Shown: positions 62,722-64,000 of the stretch, piece after piece
Layout: the number at the start of each line of letters is the position of its first letter
How positions within the stretch are numbered: the first letter of the stretch is position 1
Assembly: GCF_036898465.1 (NCBI RefSeq)
Contig: NZ_JARUMJ010000001.1
Location: forward strand, 2,852,001 to 2,916,000
Direction: 5' to 3'
Source: Streptomyces sp. B21-105
GTDB lineage: Bacteria > Actinomycetota > Actinomycetes > Streptomycetales > Streptomycetaceae
DNA: 64,000 nucleotides
Program-made: the position numbers and the translations under genes
The notes under the pieces: generated by a model
What the model was told of the DNA's origin: nothing
Databases searched by the model: none
The model's input: only the letters and a program-made list of their open reading frames with translations

Positions 62722-63188
62722 ACGGTCAGTGTGCCTACAAACAGGATCAGGTGCGCTACAGCGAACACCAGAGGCACCACGCGTTCGGAGGCACCCAACT
62801 CCACGTAGCGCTTGCGCTGGCTGGGGGTCGGTTCGCTCTTCAGGGCCTGCCATTCGTGAGTGTAGATCTTGACCGAGAGGTCTTCCTCCAGCTTGTTTAT
62901 GACGGTGAATTTAGCGGTGTTGAGGTTTCGGTAACTGCGAAGCTGCATCCACCAGGTGGCAGACAAGGTGCAGCCGGCCAAGGCCACGGCCAGGGACACC
63001 CACCAAGGAGACTGCGAGAGCTTCGGGGTCCCGAAGCCGATCAGGGTGACGAGCGCGGACTGCACTGAGAGGAAGAAGGCGTTGGCGCTTCCACGACGCG
63101 CCGAGACTCGGTCGGCCATTTCCACGGCGAGTTTGTAGAGGTCGAGTACCTCCGACCGTTCCAGCGGTTCAGGCTGTTTGTTCACCAT
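62718..63188 (-). CDS. Small membrane protein, RipA-family-like
   Basis: A 156-residue protein: LDLYKLAVEMADRVSARRGS then ANAFFLSVQSALVTLIGFG (helix 1), WWVSLAVALAGCTLSATWWM (helix 2), a basic KLEEDLSVKIYTHEWQALKS loop, and VVPLVFAVAHLILFVGTLTV (helix 3). The layout matches the octameric RipA-like/SLATT-type membrane proteins found with the small gene above, a pair suspected of defence or signalling roles. The ATG at 63188 starts MVNKQPEPLERSEVLDLYKL. Confidence 0.75.
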   Translation of the reverse strand: MVNKQPEPLERSEVLDLYKLAVEMADRVSARRGSANAFFLSVQSALVTLIGFGTPKLSQSPWWVSLAVALAGCTLSATWWMQLRSYRNLNTAKFTVINKLEEDLSVKIYTHEWQALKSEPTPSQRKRYVELGASERVVPLVFAVAHLILFVGTLTV

Positions 63189-63430
63189 GCCCCCCGACGA
63201 GCTTTTGAGGTTCTCCCAGCCACTTCTGGGGGATTCTGCCGTAGGAAACGCGGCGCCGTCATCCCCCTCGTGTGGCGGCGGGTGACCACCGAACGAACGG
63301 CCGACGGTGGCCCCGGATGCCGATGGTCGGCGACCATTGGATCGAGGCTTGGGCGGCCGGGACCCAAGACATAGGATCGCCGCGACGTGGTTCGCCTCGG
63401 CGGGGTGGGACAGGCCCAGAGGGAGTTGGC

Positions 63431-64000
63431 ATGCGGATCGCGGTGGATGCCGACACCGGGCAGCCCCTGATCGTCGGCGACGGCAGATCGTGGTCGGTGG
63501 CCGAACTTCTGCCGGATGTCCCTTCGATCAGGTCCGCAACCATCGCCGATGTGATCGCCGCCTGGGCTGAGTTGGGCCCCCGCTGCGAGCGCGCGATCTC
63601 CGGTGCCGGTCCGTTCGTCCCCGGCCGGGTTCGCAGGTTGGGACCGCCGGCTGGTCCGGCCACTAAGATCATCTGTGCGATCGACAACTACCGCGACCAC
63701 GCTGCGGAATTCGCCACCGAGATCTTTCCGAAGCCGATATTCTTCCTCAAGCCGGCGACCACGCTCATCGGGGAGGGCGCCACTGTTCTGCTGCCGCAAA
63801 ACGCTCGTCGCGTCGACTACGAGTTAGAGCTGGCCACCGTCATCGGCACCCGATGCCGTGACGTTCGCCCGCAGGACGCTGCGGAGGTCATCTTCGGCTA
63901 CACCGTGTTTCTGGACATGTCCGCCCGCGACTTCCGCTCGATCCCCTACACCTGGTTCGGGATGAAGGCGTGGGACACGTTTGGGCCGATCGGGCCTTAC
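63431..64000 (+). CDS. Fumarylacetoacetate hydrolase family protein (runs off the window)
   Basis: From the ATG at 63431, preceded by GGGAG, 190 codons are open to the window edge. An N-terminal ~75-residue domain (MRIAVDADTGQPLIVGDGRS) is followed by the FAH core: KIICAIDNYRDHAAEF, PIFFLKPATTLIGEGATVLL, VDYELELATVIGTRCRDVRP with the metal-binding ExE, and VIFGYTVFLDMSARDFRSIP, KAWDTFGPIGP. Family members hydrolyse or decarboxylate 2-oxo acids. No minus-strand gene is supportable in the 240-bp gap before it. Confidence 0.88.
   Translation, partial: MRIAVDADTGQPLIVGDGRSWSVAELLPDVPSIRSATIADVIAAWAELGPRCERAISGAGPFVPGRVRRLGPPAGPATKIICAIDNYRDHAAEFATEIFPKPIFFLKPATTLIGEGATVLLPQNARRVDYELELATVIGTRCRDVRPQDAAEVIFGYTVFLDMSARDFRSIPYTWFGMKAWDTFGPIGPY

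Noticed and set aside
63182..63799. Minus-strand frames opposite the FAH-family gene
   Set aside because: Antisense shadows; the plus-strand frame shows all FAH motifs.
1..64000. tRNA or rRNA genes
   Set aside because: No cloverleaf with the conserved T-loop (GGTTCGANNCC) or rRNA signature was noticed on either strand by eye.

Overview
The window is high-GC actinomycete DNA and looks like a Streptomyces chromosome. Supporting signs are near-exclusive G/C third positions, GTG and leaderless starts, XRE/DUF397 regulator pairs, fused Ser/Thr kinase-receptor genes, an EfeOBU iron system under a DmdR/DtxR-type iron box, and actinobacterial IS families (IS1380, ISAs1, IS701, IS630, IS1182, IS5, IS21).

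1-14.0 kb is ordinary chromosome: a conserved protein, an MFS relic, a small conserved protein, type Ic methionine aminopeptidase, a PhzF-family protein, the iron-regulated efeOBU operon with a trailing lipoprotein, a primase/polymerase-domain protein, a TetR regulator, a Gfo/Idh/MocA oxidoreductase, a Bcr/CflA exporter overlapping a serine hydrolase, and Rsm22.

14.0-37.6 kb is a polymorphic-toxin (Rhs) locus on the minus strand. The intact gene (29721-37643) encodes a secreted ~2640-residue protein: signal peptide, Rhs repeats, ricin-type trefoil, Rhs core, Ala/Lys helices, Gly-rich linker, HINT (intein-like) domain and a C-terminal toxin with HAE...CxxC deaminase motifs. Its immunity gene overlaps the 3' end. 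Toward rsm22 lies a graveyard of displaced toxin tips: a HINT + HEIYH zincin tip with a Cys-rich immunity gene, a frameshifted tip with a 62-residue Cys-rich immunity gene, a permuted papain-like tip with its immunity gene, an immunity gene without a toxin, and two Rhs core fragments. Two divergent copies of the 3' end of rsm22 are embedded among them, suggesting that tip/immunity cassettes arrive by homologous recombination with rsm22 as one arm. IS1380, a complete ISAs1-family element (18-bp ends, 10-bp target duplication) and several IS relics are scattered through it, together with XRE/NUDIX and XRE/DUF397 pairs. A divergent secreted DNRLRE/FG-GAP protein (38051-41236) may be the partner of the Rhs toxin.

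41-54 kb returns to ordinary genes: SDR, SnoaL-like, DoxX, MazG-like, then an operon of a lipoprotein and two Ser/Thr kinase + periplasmic-binding-domain sensors (the first broken by a frameshift), a GntR regulator with an APC permease, and a second permease behind a perfect 15-bp palindrome.

54-64 kb is accessory and decayed: gene fragments, an HTH/Fic toxin-antitoxin-like pair, an IstB remnant, an IS701 element interrupting a small secreted-protein gene, a radical-SAM lysine 2,3-aminomutase-like gene behind a frameshifted small gene and a small membrane protein, and a fumarylacetoacetate-hydrolase-family gene running off the end. The last group may be the edge of a specialised-metabolism cluster.
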